From Planctomycetes bacterium B3_Pla (lineage in GTDB: Bacteria > Planctomycetota > Phycisphaerae > Sedimentisphaerales > Anaerobacaceae), in NCBI GenBank assembly GCA_005223045.1, contig NJBM01000030.1, forward strand, positions 1 to 53,374: DNA of 53,374 nt, in the 5' to 3' direction. The notes beneath the pieces were generated by a model that was given only the letters and a program-made list of their open reading frames with translations, was not told the origin of the DNA and made no database searches. Made by a program: the position numbers and the translations under genes. Positions 26,830 through 34,801 of the stretch are shown piece by piece (the stretch's first letter is position 1; each line of letters opens with the position of its first letter).

Positions 26830-26858
26830 ATTTTCTGATTTCCTTGTAGAAAAGAACT

Positions 26859-27000
26859 TTAATCAGTTACGTAACGACTATCTGCCCCGACTGTAATACG
26901 GAAGACATCATAGAAAATTTTAATGACACGCGCGTGAAGTGTATGATCCACGTATATAAGATCACGTGGTTGTTTTGCGAAGCTGTATGCAGGAGACTCT
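26859..27000 (-). pseudogene. C-terminal remnant of a second wza-like gene
   Basis: On the minus strand, from about 26963 to the TAA at 26859, the frame reads DLIYVDHTLHARVIKIF then YDVFRITVGADSRYVTD. It matches the last 34 residues of the complete Wza (DLIYVDHTLRTRINKF..., DVFHITVGADTRY...) at 22 positions. Weaker similarity (SPAYSFAKQPR against the intact IVIKPG region) extends to about 27000, and an in-frame stop lies further upstream. It has no start and lies immediately after the complete gene. 27001-27096 holds nothing else. Confidence 0.78.
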
Positions 27001-27096
27001 CTTGCGGTGAGCTATCTGTCTGTGGCAACGCGAAATATGAATTGACGTTTTCAATTGTATTGTTATGCATATTTGCCGTCAAACATGGTGCTCCAT

Positions 27097-27939
27097 CTAA
27101 AAGTCTGTGTAACGAGTGTCTGCCCCGACTGTAATATGAAATACATCGGTTATAAACTTGTTGATTCGTGTACGCAGTGTATGGTCCACGTAAATAAGAT
27201 CGCCTGGTTTTATCACAATCGCATATGTATCAGCCATGGACTGTTTGTCGACCCCGAATGTAGCCGATACAAGGTCTCCGCCGGCGTCTTTTCGATATAT
27301 CTTCAAATAGCGAGGGTCCGCAACCATATCAAGTCCTCCGGCAAACGCCAGCGCCTCCATCAAATTATATTGCACGTCCGCAGGATAAGGAAAGACACCA
27401 GATCCCTTCACGAGTCCTACAACAGCAAAGACTCGCTCGCTTTCCCTCTGATACTTTTTTATCTCGCAGACCACCATGGGAGGATTGACCACGTACTTAG
27501 GATGATAGACATCGATTACCAACACTTCTATTTGGGCAAGCGTTTTGCCGGCAACATTTAGCTCGCCGACAATCGGCAGGGTAATGACTCCAGTTTGGCT
27601 TACCCGAACCAGATACGGTTCAACGTCCGTACGGTTATATATCGGCCGAAGCCACTGAGGCAAGTCAGAAGAAATGACCCGCAGGACGGCAGGCATCTGA
27701 AACTCCAGTATATCGCCTGGAATTACCCTGTAAGGGCCAGCATGACTCTTCAATCCCGTCACGCCGTAAGTGGCTGCGACTTCAGCATTTGACCTGATTG
27801 GGCCGGCTTTCTCGAATTCCCTGACTATGTCCGGAGATGAGACCTTCGGGCCACAACCGGCGGCAAACATCAACAGGAAAATGACGGCGCATCCCGGAAC
27901 CATTTTCCAATGCCTGATCCCTCTTTTCATTCCTTTCAT
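27097..27939 (-). CDS. Wza-type polysaccharide export lipoprotein
   Basis: 280 residues from the ATG at 27939, chosen for CAGGAG eight bases upstream. A lipoprotein signal ends FAAGCG, with the lipidated Cys at residue ~29. The Poly_export domain follows (YRVIPGDILEFQMPAVL; LVRVSQTGVITLPIVGELNV). Then comes an SLBB-like segment (ERVFAVVGLVKGSGVFPYPA; YNLMEALAFAGGL) and the C-terminal GDLIYVDHTLRTRINKFI. This is an outer-membrane channel or periplasmic export component partnered with Wzc. It is shorter than E. coli Wza (~380) and lacks an obvious C-terminal amphipathic pore helix. It lies between the N- and C-terminal remains of a paralogue. Confidence 0.87.
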   Translation of the reverse strand: MKGMKRGIRHWKMVPGCAVIFLLMFAAGCGPKVSSPDIVREFEKAGPIRSNAEVAATYGVTGLKSHAGPYRVIPGDILEFQMPAVLRVISSDLPQWLRPIYNRTDVEPYLVRVSQTGVITLPIVGELNVAGKTLAQIEVLVIDVYHPKYVVNPPMVVCEIKKYQRESERVFAVVGLVKGSGVFPYPADVQYNLMEALAFAGGLDMVADPRYLKIYRKDAGGDLVSATFGVDKQSMADTYAIVIKPGDLIYVDHTLRTRINKFITDVFHITVGADTRYTDF

Positions 27940-27965
27940 TCGAGTAACTCCTGTAAGCACGCGAT

Positions 27966-28184
27966 CTATACGCAACCTCGTTTCGAACCGAAATGCTCAC
28001 ATAGCGGTTCAGCCACTTGCCTCCGCAAGTATTGTCTGATAAAACATGCCTTTCTGATCGACCCAGCTTTCTTGAACTCTCGTAGCTCTTCGGGAGAAAA
28101 CGAAGTTGGACTGCGCCCTGCGACACCCAGTCCATAGCAGGCGAGAGTACAGGCAAGAAGAACCTTACCGAGCCAAATTTTCAT
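27966..28184 (-). pseudogene. N-terminal remnant of a second wza-like gene
   Basis: From the ATG at 28184 the frame reads MKIWLGKVLLACTLACYGLG then VAGRSPTSFSPEELREFKKA and GSIR. This is a signal peptide followed by a segment matching the intact Wza (SSPDIVREFEKAGPIR) at about 10 of 15 positions. The lipobox Cys appears replaced by Arg (VAGRSP against AAGCGP). After AGSIR the similarity ends, and the frame closes at 27966 without any export domain. It precedes the complete wza. It could be a short secreted protein, but a gene remnant fits better. Confidence 0.6.
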
Positions 28185-28214
28185 CCGTTTCTCTTGCATA
28201 CAAGTATCCTGCAA

Positions 28215-28600
28215 TTAACAACCCCCATTTCCATTAACTGCAAATTGAAGCCGTCTGTTTGATCGTTTTCTTTGGATTTATCGGCCTTTCGCAAAACGTA
28301 TCATTAGCTTATTCCCGGTTTCAAACCTCGAAATACCTGGTTCCTCCAGCTATCTCCAAGCAGAGAACGGACTTTTATGTGTTACCAAGAGCGGCAGAGA
28401 GAGTTTTATCGGTCCTCTCGGTGCCGGCAGAAGTTGAAATCACAACAGCTTTTCGGCCCTGCTAAAGCCGACTACATAGGTTCTGTGAGTCTCGCCATCA
28501 CTTTCCTCACCTTGCAGCAGGAATGTATCATCACGTCAATCTCTGCACACGCGAAAGCAAGTGCTTATTCTGGAGCTACGCCTATTTCCGACTGACACGC
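28215..28600. other. Intergenic region upstream of the exopolysaccharide locus
   Basis: About 385 bases between the first minus-strand gene of the locus and the promoter of the plus-strand protease. I see no convincing gene, tRNA or tandem repeat. By position it should contain the minus-strand promoter and any control sites for the polysaccharide genes, but I could not pick out a clear -35/-10 pair there. Confidence 0.4.
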
Positions 28601-28624
28601 CTGGTGCCGCAACCTTCAAGAAAC

Positions 28625-28653
28625 TTGACATAGGAAACGGGAAATGGTATAAT
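28625..28653 (+). promoter_or_regulatory. Consensus sigma70-type promoter
   Basis: TTGACA at 28625-28630 and TATAAT at 28648-28653 are both perfect consensus hexamers separated by exactly 17 bases. Transcription would begin near 28660, giving a leader of about 135 bases before the protease-like gene at 28796. No other gene lies between, so this is its likely promoter. Confidence 0.85.
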
Positions 28654-28795
28654 AGATCCGACATGGGGGGTTTTCCACAGGAGGGTGTCCTCGTTGTTTA
28701 GTACTATTCGGAGGAGGCGGTCCAGATTGGCGCCAATCAGGCACGTATGGAGCGCTTCCCGCAGAAGGGTCAGCTTTGTCTGAGGGGGGGTGCAA

Positions 28796-29902
28796 ATGCG
28801 AGTCTTGGTATTGAGCGTTCTAACCAGCTTGTTCTTATGTCTGCAACCTGGATGTTCCGTCAGCCCAATTGGATCTGTGGCCGCAAATAACGGCAGCCTC
28901 AAGGAGCCGAGCAGCGTACGTTTGACGTGCTCCAATGATAAATCTTATTCGACGCAGGAGGTACGAAAGAGCGATAGGATTCGAGATCTCTTGTGTGAAG
29001 CAGGTGGCCGGATAGATCAGAAGCAGACTCATCGAATCAAATACCACAAGCTGCACTCCACAAACCGGTATGCCGTGGTTGGGGGCAGAATAGGAATTCA
29101 CGGAAGTCGATATCCTGTTGTGCTGGATACAGGGGCTTCACAACCAATTTTTCTTAATGCTAAGCATGTTCTAAACAACAAGCTGCCCATCTATTCCGTG
29201 AAGGATAGTACGCTTGACCTCAACGGCCACAAACTGGGGCTCTGTCACCTTCCAGAACTCCAGATAGGCGATATCACCTTAGCTGATTGGACGTGCCTCT
29301 ATTTTGAACCGCGTGTAACGGCTCGTTTATTCGGAGTGCCCATTGCCACCAAGGCTTCCAATGACAATACTATAATTGTGGGACTCCCAGTGTTGCGAGA
29401 GTTCAAATATATTATATTTGACAATGTTGCAAAAGAAGTAGAGTTCTCGCGGAATGAATCCTTCGAGGTCGGCGAAGCAGATCTGTGGGAAAAATACCCG
29501 CTTTCTATTGAAGAAGACTTCCATGGCAATACCTTCCTTTTTGTGCTGATTTCTATTGCCGGAGAGCAAACCGAGTTGCAGCTCGATACCGGCAGCGGTA
29601 GAGGACTGGCAATCGGCGAAGCACTCTGGGAACGAGTCCGTGCGAAAATCCACGTTCCTAACCTGAAGAAAGGCAAAGATTTCTACCCATATATTGGGCG
29701 GCTGGCCTGCAGGCGGGGTGTCGTTGCGAAACTCGAGGTTGGAGGCAGAACCGTGAGGAAAGCAGAGATTTCGATTTTCCCGAATGATAGCCCACTTCTG
29801 TTGGAGTGCGAGGGATTAGTGGGGATGCAGTATTTTCAAAATACCGTGGCCGTTCTCGACTTCGAGCGAAATCTGATGTGGGTTAAGAACCGCCGATACT
29901 GA
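28796..29902 (+). CDS. Two-lobed retropepsin-like aspartic protease, putative lipoprotein
   Basis: About 368 residues. The N-terminal signal has a possible lipobox (CLQPGC, Cys ~20). Two aspartic-protease lobes follow: PVVLDTGASQPIFLN (~109) with NTIIVGLPVLREFKYIIFDN, and LQLDTGSGRGLAIG (~263) with LECEGLVGMQYFQN and VAVLDFERNLMWV. Each lobe keeps the catalytic DTG and the distal hydrophobic-Gly motif of retropepsins, so the chain resembles an internally duplicated pepsin-like enzyme. The ATG at 28796 is chosen because a GAGGGGGG sequence precedes it; a GTG at 28790 overlaps that site. It is driven by the promoter at 28625 and is convergent with the repeat protein at 30064-31617. Substrate unknown. 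29903-30063 shows no gene. Confidence 0.8.
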   Translation: MRVLVLSVLTSLFLCLQPGCSVSPIGSVAANNGSLKEPSSVRLTCSNDKSYSTQEVRKSDRIRDLLCEAGGRIDQKQTHRIKYHKLHSTNRYAVVGGRIGIHGSRYPVVLDTGASQPIFLNAKHVLNNKLPIYSVKDSTLDLNGHKLGLCHLPELQIGDITLADWTCLYFEPRVTARLFGVPIATKASNDNTIIVGLPVLREFKYIIFDNVAKEVEFSRNESFEVGEADLWEKYPLSIEEDFHGNTFLFVLISIAGEQTELQLDTGSGRGLAIGEALWERVRAKIHVPNLKKGKDFYPYIGRLACRRGVVAKLEVGGRTVRKAEISIFPNDSPLLLECEGLVGMQYFQNTVAVLDFERNLMWVKNRRY

Positions 29903-30063
29903 GAACTTGCCGCGAGCAGGCCGCGTCCCTCCTCCCGGCAGATTATCGTGGCCTTTTATCTTTTGGCTTCACAAGATTCATTTGCCAAACGGTTCTGCTG
30001 CTGAGCCAGTCTGGCAATCGTTACGCAAAACCAAATATGACGGACTCTTTCAGTGGCGAACAA

Positions 30064-31617
30064 CTACGGCGAGACCGGACTGCGATTTGTTTTGCCTCCA
30101 CCACTGCTCACACTACTAGCTATGGCAATGCCACCGCCGACGCCTCCGCCAATGGTAAGAGCAGTGCCTAGTCCCAAGCCTGTATTCGCCGGAGCAACCG
30201 CTACCTTCATTCCCCCCATAGCCGGAACGCTTTCTGACAAAATACCGCCAATGGCCCTCTTTTTCTTAGCTGAGGCCAATTCACCCAGGCACTGAAGTTC
30301 AAGCGTCCTGGCCACCGGTATACAGACGGTCGCCACAGGATTTAAGGCCCCTTCACAGGCCGTCGCCCCACATATATTGCTCACCTGGGCAGCGAGTAAG
30401 CCATCGGACTGAGCCCAACTAGGCAGAGGTGCTTCTTTGACAACCTCAAGGCTCTTGTTGGTCAACCCAACTTTTCTGACAAAGTTCTCAAATTCACTGC
30501 TGAGACCGCTAAGGTCAACTGCAACACCTTCGGCATTGGTCCTGTAGGTTGCAACCTCATGACGCAGCTTCTCGTTAGGACTATTGATGTTGGTTGTTGC
30601 CTCGAAAACAGACATGCTCAGGTAAACGTTCTCGATCTCCGAGTCGAAAAGGTAGACAGCACGGATCCTCGATTTAATATTTTTTACTCTGACATTACCC
30701 CCTACTACTCTGACCACATTAACAACAAAAGGCTCAGAGAGGGCCCTCACCGCAATCATCTGACCAAAAACATTTGTATTCACTTGCATTGCCGTCAATG
30801 TCAAAGTCAGCTTTTTCGGAAGCGAATCATCAAACGACGACAAATCGAAAGACTGCTTCCAGGTTTGCCCGAAGTCCTGTTCTGTTATCTGATTGAGCGA
30901 TTCGACACAGTGATTGTGTACCTTATCAAGAAGTGACAAGTCCCTGCCATCCGTAGACAGACGCCTGCTTTTTCCATCAACTATGAATGAAAGTTCAGGC
31001 GAAGACGGATCCTCTATGAATGAAAGTTCATACAAAAACGGATCCTCTATGAATGACGGATCCTCTATGAATGAAAGTTCTGGCGAAGACGGATCCTCGT
31101 CGTGATTCAGACCGGTTTTAGCAAAGTCAAAATCACTTGAGGAAATAGTGTATCGCGCTTTATCATCCGATAAAAATTCCTTTTTCACTGTAAGTAGTGA
31201 TTCGGTGTGATGCTTGAACTGGCCTTGGCCGGTATACTCCACGGTTGAGAGCATCTTATAGTGTTCTACGCCTGTGTTCTGTTCTACGCCTGCGCTCTGA
31301 TCTACGCCTGCGCTCTGTTCTACGCCTATGCTCTGTTCTACGCCCGCGCCCTGTTCTATGCCTTCGTTCTGTTCTACGCCCGCGCCCTGTTCTATGCCTT
31401 CGCCCTGTTCTATGCCTTCGCCCTGTTCTACGCCTTCGCTCTGTTCTACGCCTTCGCCCTGTTCTACGCCTTCACCCTGTTCTACGCCTTCGCTCTGTTC
31501 TACGCCTGCGTTCGGATCAGACAGATCGGCTCGGGAGAACGGCACCCACAGTATTGTGCTCAAGACCGCCACCACGACGAAATCCGCTTTTGACCAGGAC
31601 CATTTTACCTCTCCCAT
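30064..31617 (-). CDS. Secreted hexapeptide-repeat protein of unknown function
   Basis: 517 residues from the ATG at 31617 (AAGGAG six bases upstream); a longer frame begins at 31641. A signal/membrane segment (DFVVVAVLSTILWVPFSRA) is followed by about 14 tandem hexapeptides of pattern G(V/I)EQxx, then shorter repeats of the type SPELSFIEDP. A globular region of ~280 residues follows that I do not recognise. It includes a Cys-containing stretch near SNICGATACEGALNPVATVC. The C-terminus is a glycine-rich hydrophobic segment (GLGLGTALTIGGGVGGGIAI) with a short Ser/Pro tail, possibly a membrane anchor. It is probably a cell-surface protein; no function can be assigned. Confidence 0.7.
   Translation of the reverse strand: MGEVKWSWSKADFVVVAVLSTILWVPFSRADLSDPNAGVEQSEGVEQGEGVEQGEGVEQSEGVEQGEGIEQGEGIEQGAGVEQNEGIEQGAGVEQSIGVEQSAGVDQSAGVEQNTGVEHYKMLSTVEYTGQGQFKHHTESLLTVKKEFLSDDKARYTISSSDFDFAKTGLNHDEDPSSPELSFIEDPSFIEDPFLYELSFIEDPSSPELSFIVDGKSRRLSTDGRDLSLLDKVHNHCVESLNQITEQDFGQTWKQSFDLSSFDDSLPKKLTLTLTAMQVNTNVFGQMIAVRALSEPFVVNVVRVVGGNVRVKNIKSRIRAVYLFDSEIENVYLSMSVFEATTNINSPNEKLRHEVATYRTNAEGVAVDLSGLSSEFENFVRKVGLTNKSLEVVKEAPLPSWAQSDGLLAAQVSNICGATACEGALNPVATVCIPVARTLELQCLGELASAKKKRAIGGILSESVPAMGGMKVAVAPANTGLGLGTALTIGGGVGGGIAIASSVSSGGGKTNRSPVSP
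30980..31105 (-). repeat. Second in-frame repeat (SPELSFIEDP-type)
   Basis: Within the same gene, blocks containing GGATCCTCTATGAATGA (plus strand) recur several times with deletions. They encode SSPELSFIEDP, SFIEDP, FLYELSFIEDP and SSPELSFIVDG. They are degenerate and shorter than the hexapeptide array. Confidence 0.75.
31255..31506 (-). repeat. 18-bp tandem repeat array encoding G(V/I)EQxx
   Basis: About 14 imperfect copies of an 18-base unit, each encoding Gly-Val/Ile-Glu-Gln plus two variable residues (SE, GE, GA, NE, SI, SA). The units keep frame, so slippage would change protein length in steps of six residues without a frameshift. Open frames on the opposite strand across this stretch are shadows of the repeat. 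Confidence 0.9.
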
Positions 31618-31641
31618 TTTCTGCTCCTTCTGATTCAACAC

Positions 31642-32011
31642 ATTCGTTTTTCAAGGGCAACTGACGTCTTAATATCCGTGATCGGAACACCGCTTGAGCG
31701 TTTTAGCCGGGATACTTCAATCCCTTTCCTCTTCTATGTCCCGATTAATCGAACGCCCCTGCAATATTGACCAGCCTCATATCGGCATTATCGCTACCGA
31801 CACTTGAATGAAATTGGCGGTAAATGGCCGATGCAATGGCGTTGTGGAGAGCCAACACTGCTTTCCGTATTTGGTTTGTTTGTCGCCGCCTAATCCGGCG
31901 CCGATGATGGACCGGCCTTCCGGGATGTGATTTGCATGGAGAAATCTCGGCATACTTTACAATCAAGAAGGTGCTATCGCAAGAAAATTACATACAAGTT
32001 TCACGAATTGC
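31642..32011. other. Intergenic region, no gene recognised
   Basis: About 370 bases between the repeat protein and the beta-helix protein, both on the minus strand. It should hold the repeat protein's promoter. A minus-strand frame near 31860-31920 reads IIGAGLGGDKQTKYG, which faintly recalls a nucleotide-binding motif, but it is short and broken and I do not call it. Confidence 0.4.
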
Positions 32012-33358
32012 TCAGTTGTTCAGTTCGTCGGCCCCGATGTCGGGCCGGACACCGCGGGATTCGCCGTCTATGTCCTCGACGACCTCAGCGAGCACAGCAC
32101 CGCTGTCGATGATTTCGGGCGATAAGCTCGCCAGATGCAGGTCGCCGTTTTTCGGATCGGCAAACGCATCCGTCATATCCGCAATGAAATTGTTAAGAAA
32201 CTTCACTTTACTCTTGGATTCGTGCCTGATCCCCGGTCCGCTTATCAGGTTATTGGCCACAAGCAGCCCGTCGTTCGCAAAGACCGTTCGGATCAGCCGG
32301 CCCATCCGACTTTCGGGATCGTGAATGCTGTTGTTGAGAAGCTTGCAGTCTTTGGTATATACGGCCACAATGCCGGCCTCAGGCGCCCTGGTGATGAAAT
32401 TGTTCCTTGCTATGAAGCCCACACAATGATATTGAACGTCGCCGGGCCGGTGCGGATTGCCAAGCTGCAGGCCGACGTCGCAGTCGATAATTATGTTGCG
32501 TTCGATCACGCAGTCCTGCGAATCATGCCAGATGAATATGGCGCCTCGTCCCTCATAAGTTCTGCCCTGAATCCCGACAAAAACATTGTCGCTGATGACC
32601 CAGTCTTTGGCGTACATCACATCAATACCGGCAACGTAGTTACCCTTGGCTATATCGGCCTCATCGTCGCTGAGACGCTTAGGCCTGTCGTTGTAGAAAA
32701 GGCAGTATTGAACGCGGCATCGTTTCGGACGAACAGCCTGGCGGTTCTCTTCGGGCACCCTCACACCTTTGATGCCCCGCTGCCATATATTGTGAATGAT
32801 GCAGTTATAGATAGTCAGTTCCTGAACGTTCGTCTCGGAATTGATCTTGAAGCCGTTCCACTTGATATTCTGGATTGTCAGATCGGCGATGGTAACACCC
32901 CGGCAGGCTGTAATACCCAGCAGCTCTCCATCCCGGCTTTCGGCGCCGTCGATGACTACTCTCTCGCGATGGCCCGATGCTCCCCTCAACGTGACGTTGT
33001 CGGCGGCGATCCGGACGTAATGCGGCATCATATAGTGACCGTCCGCCAGCAGTATAGTCTGACCGGGCTTAGCCTGCCTCAGCGCCAGGATCAGGCCGTG
33101 GACGTCCGACACGTCAACGGTCGGGCCCTTGGCACGCGGCAGCGGCGGAGCCTTCGGAAACCACGACTGTTCAGGCGGATTGAGACTGCCCGGCCTATCG
33201 TTTTTGGCTCCGGCACCCCCTGCCGAAAACGCAAGCAGACACGCCAGCAGTACAGCTAACACGCTATACGCTCTGATATAATCGAATATGAAAACGGCCA
33301 ACGCTCCACACTTCCTTTCATTAACGTAAAATGACATCTGTGAAGAACTTAATACCAT
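32012..33358 (-). CDS. Secreted right-handed parallel beta-helix protein
   Basis: 448 residues with an N-terminal signal (AYSVLAVLLACLLAFSAGGA). An N-terminal pectate-lyase/chondroitinase-B-like opening (LILALRQAKPGQTILLADGH; NVTLRGASGHRERVVIDGAE) is followed by many PbH1 turns: GVTIADLTIQNIKWNGFKI, DWVISDNVFVGIQGR, DCVIERNIIIDCDVGLQLGN, CKLLNNSIHD and SKVKFLNNFIAD. The C-terminal segment (IDSGAVLAEVVEDIDGESRG then VRPDIGADE) is a common ending of secreted planctomycete and Bacteroidetes beta-helix proteins. It is likely a polysaccharide lyase or binding protein; no catalytic residue can be assigned with confidence. It lies 40 bases after the PQQ-like gene, probably in the same operon. Confidence 0.82.
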   Translation of the reverse strand: MVLSSSQMSFYVNERKCGALAVFIFDYIRAYSVLAVLLACLLAFSAGGAGAKNDRPGSLNPPEQSWFPKAPPLPRAKGPTVDVSDVHGLILALRQAKPGQTILLADGHYMMPHYVRIAADNVTLRGASGHRERVVIDGAESRDGELLGITACRGVTIADLTIQNIKWNGFKINSETNVQELTIYNCIIHNIWQRGIKGVRVPEENRQAVRPKRCRVQYCLFYNDRPKRLSDDEADIAKGNYVAGIDVMYAKDWVISDNVFVGIQGRTYEGRGAIFIWHDSQDCVIERNIIIDCDVGLQLGNPHRPGDVQYHCVGFIARNNFITRAPEAGIVAVYTKDCKLLNNSIHDPESRMGRLIRTVFANDGLLVANNLISGPGIRHESKSKVKFLNNFIADMTDAFADPKNGDLHLASLSPEIIDSGAVLAEVVEDIDGESRGVRPDIGADELNN

Positions 33359-33398
33359 CGCCTGAGATGACTATAACGGTTGCCTCCTTTTTCGTTTG

Positions 33399-34688
33399 TC
33401 ATTCCCGCACCGACAGGTCGGCACAGACGATTTCATTATCGTTTCTGGCGTAAACATGCTTATAGGCAAAAGCCGGGTGCGCCCAGCAGACGCCGCGCTC
33501 CAACTGGCCCTTAGTGGGTTCGATAAGTTTGGCCCGACTTATCTCGCTAAATCCCTTCGGCGAAAGTTCGCTGATTATCAGTTCGCCCCGCTCGTTGAAC
33601 ATCCACATCCTGTCCTTGTGCCGGACAAGGTGGATGGTCGCCCAGCGGTCGGACGGGACGGCATCGAGGCTCTCCCATATTCGCTCGCCCGTATGCAGGT
33701 CGAGACAGCGAAGCTGGCCGTAAGCATCGATTCCGTAAATATGGTTTCCGTCCAGCACGGGTGTTGATATACAGCAATGTAGAGCATCAGTGTTTCTTTC
33801 GTTTGAGCCTCTTCGATGCCACAACTCTTCGACGGCGAGTTTTTCGGGATCGACTTTCAACAGAAGCGAACCGTCAAAAAAGCTGCTGACAAACAAGCAA
33901 CTGTTCCCGAACACCGGGCTTGAGATATGATGGACCATCTTCACCGGCTCGAATGGGTGCTGCCAGTAAAGCCTGCCGGTGCGAGGATTCAGGCCGACTA
34001 TTCTTTTGCCGGTGAGGCAGACCAACACTCTCTTGCCCGCCTGCTCAATGATGATTGGGGCCGAATATGAGGCCTTGTCCTCAAGAGCTTGCCATCTCGG
34101 CTGTCCCGTGGCCTTATCGAAAGCAATGAGGCACGCGCCTTTACCGCCAACATGGACTATGACCAAATCATCTTCGATAAGCGGCGCCGCGGCAATCCCC
34201 CAAAAGGGCAGGTTGATCTTGTACTCGCTCTTGAGGTCCTTCTTCCACAAGATTCTTCCTGTAACGGCATCGAAGCAGTGCATATCTCCCATCGTGCCGA
34301 GCGAGTACGCCCTGCCGTTATCAACAGTCACCGCCGCGCGGGGACCGTCACGCTTGGCGACTTTTTCGTAATCGCACTCATACTCGCGCGACCACAGCTT
34401 TTCACCCGTCATCGCGTCGAAACAGTGGACACGTTCAAGCTGCGTCGGCTCAGTTGTTCGGTCGGTTACATATATCCGGCGGTCTGCTGCCGTTGGCCCG
34501 CTGTAGCCGGACCCGATTTTGGCACTCCAGCGGATGGTCAATTCAGGCTGATTGAACCGCTCGACAATGCCGTCTTCGGACCAGACACCATCTCGATTCG
34601 GACCGCGCCACTGGGGCCAGTCTGCGCCAAGAACCGGGACAGCCATAACTGAAACAACGATTGCTGCAAGCACGAGCGTCTTATTCAT
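33399..34688 (-). CDS. PQQ-like beta-propeller protein, secreted
   Basis: 429 residues from the internal ATG at 34688 (MNKTLVLAAIVVSVMAVPVL, a clean signal peptide ending at GADWPQW); a longer frame begins at 34721. WPQWRGPNRDGVWSEDGIV is the usual opening of planctomycete PQQ-binding-like propellers. Repeating blades follow: VHCFDAMTGEKLWSREY, MHCFDAVTGRILWKKDL, LIAFDKATGQPRWQAL, IVGLNPRTGRLYWQHPF and LRCLDLHTGERIWESL. It is probably a periplasmic scaffold or substrate-binding protein; there is no sign of a dehydrogenase active site. It sits between the GH9 and beta-helix genes. Confidence 0.85.
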   Translation of the reverse strand: MNKTLVLAAIVVSVMAVPVLGADWPQWRGPNRDGVWSEDGIVERFNQPELTIRWSAKIGSGYSGPTAADRRIYVTDRTTEPTQLERVHCFDAMTGEKLWSREYECDYEKVAKRDGPRAAVTVDNGRAYSLGTMGDMHCFDAVTGRILWKKDLKSEYKINLPFWGIAAAPLIEDDLVIVHVGGKGACLIAFDKATGQPRWQALEDKASYSAPIIIEQAGKRVLVCLTGKRIVGLNPRTGRLYWQHPFEPVKMVHHISSPVFGNSCLFVSSFFDGSLLLKVDPEKLAVEELWHRRGSNERNTDALHCCISTPVLDGNHIYGIDAYGQLRCLDLHTGERIWESLDAVPSDRWATIHLVRHKDRMWMFNERGELIISELSPKGFSEISRAKLIEPTKGQLERGVCWAHPAFAYKHVYARNDNEIVCADLSVRE

Positions 34689-34801
34689 GATTATTTTTCT
34701 ACTCCAATTGAAACCGATCATCGTTCGTTAGAGAATCCGACTCTAACAGAAACAGCATCGAAAAACAACGGTGACCTGGAGAGGGATGAGCTACAACAAT
34801 C

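Noticed and set aside
26867..27082. A 71-codon minus-strand frame over the wza 3' remnant
   Set aside because: It is out of frame with the wza-like remnant, whose own frame shows clear similarity to the intact protein. The longer frame is incidental.
28215..28600. A riboswitch or structured leader ahead of the polysaccharide genes
   Set aside because: I compared the minus-strand leader with the c-di-GMP-type consensus by eye and found no convincing conserved core.
31255..31506. Tandem 18-base repeats as a possible CRISPR array
   Set aside because: Units are contiguous, with no spacers, and lie within a coding frame. No cas gene is nearby.
31245..31664. Several plus-strand frames rich in Leu/Arg or Phe/Tyr/Ala across the repeat array
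   Set aside because: They are mirror readings of the 18-base repeat that encodes G(V/I)EQxx on the minus strand, and have no start signals or recognisable domains.
31745..31966. Minus-strand segment with IIGAGLGG
   Set aside because: It recalls a dinucleotide-binding loop, but the frame is short, broken and followed by no related sequence.
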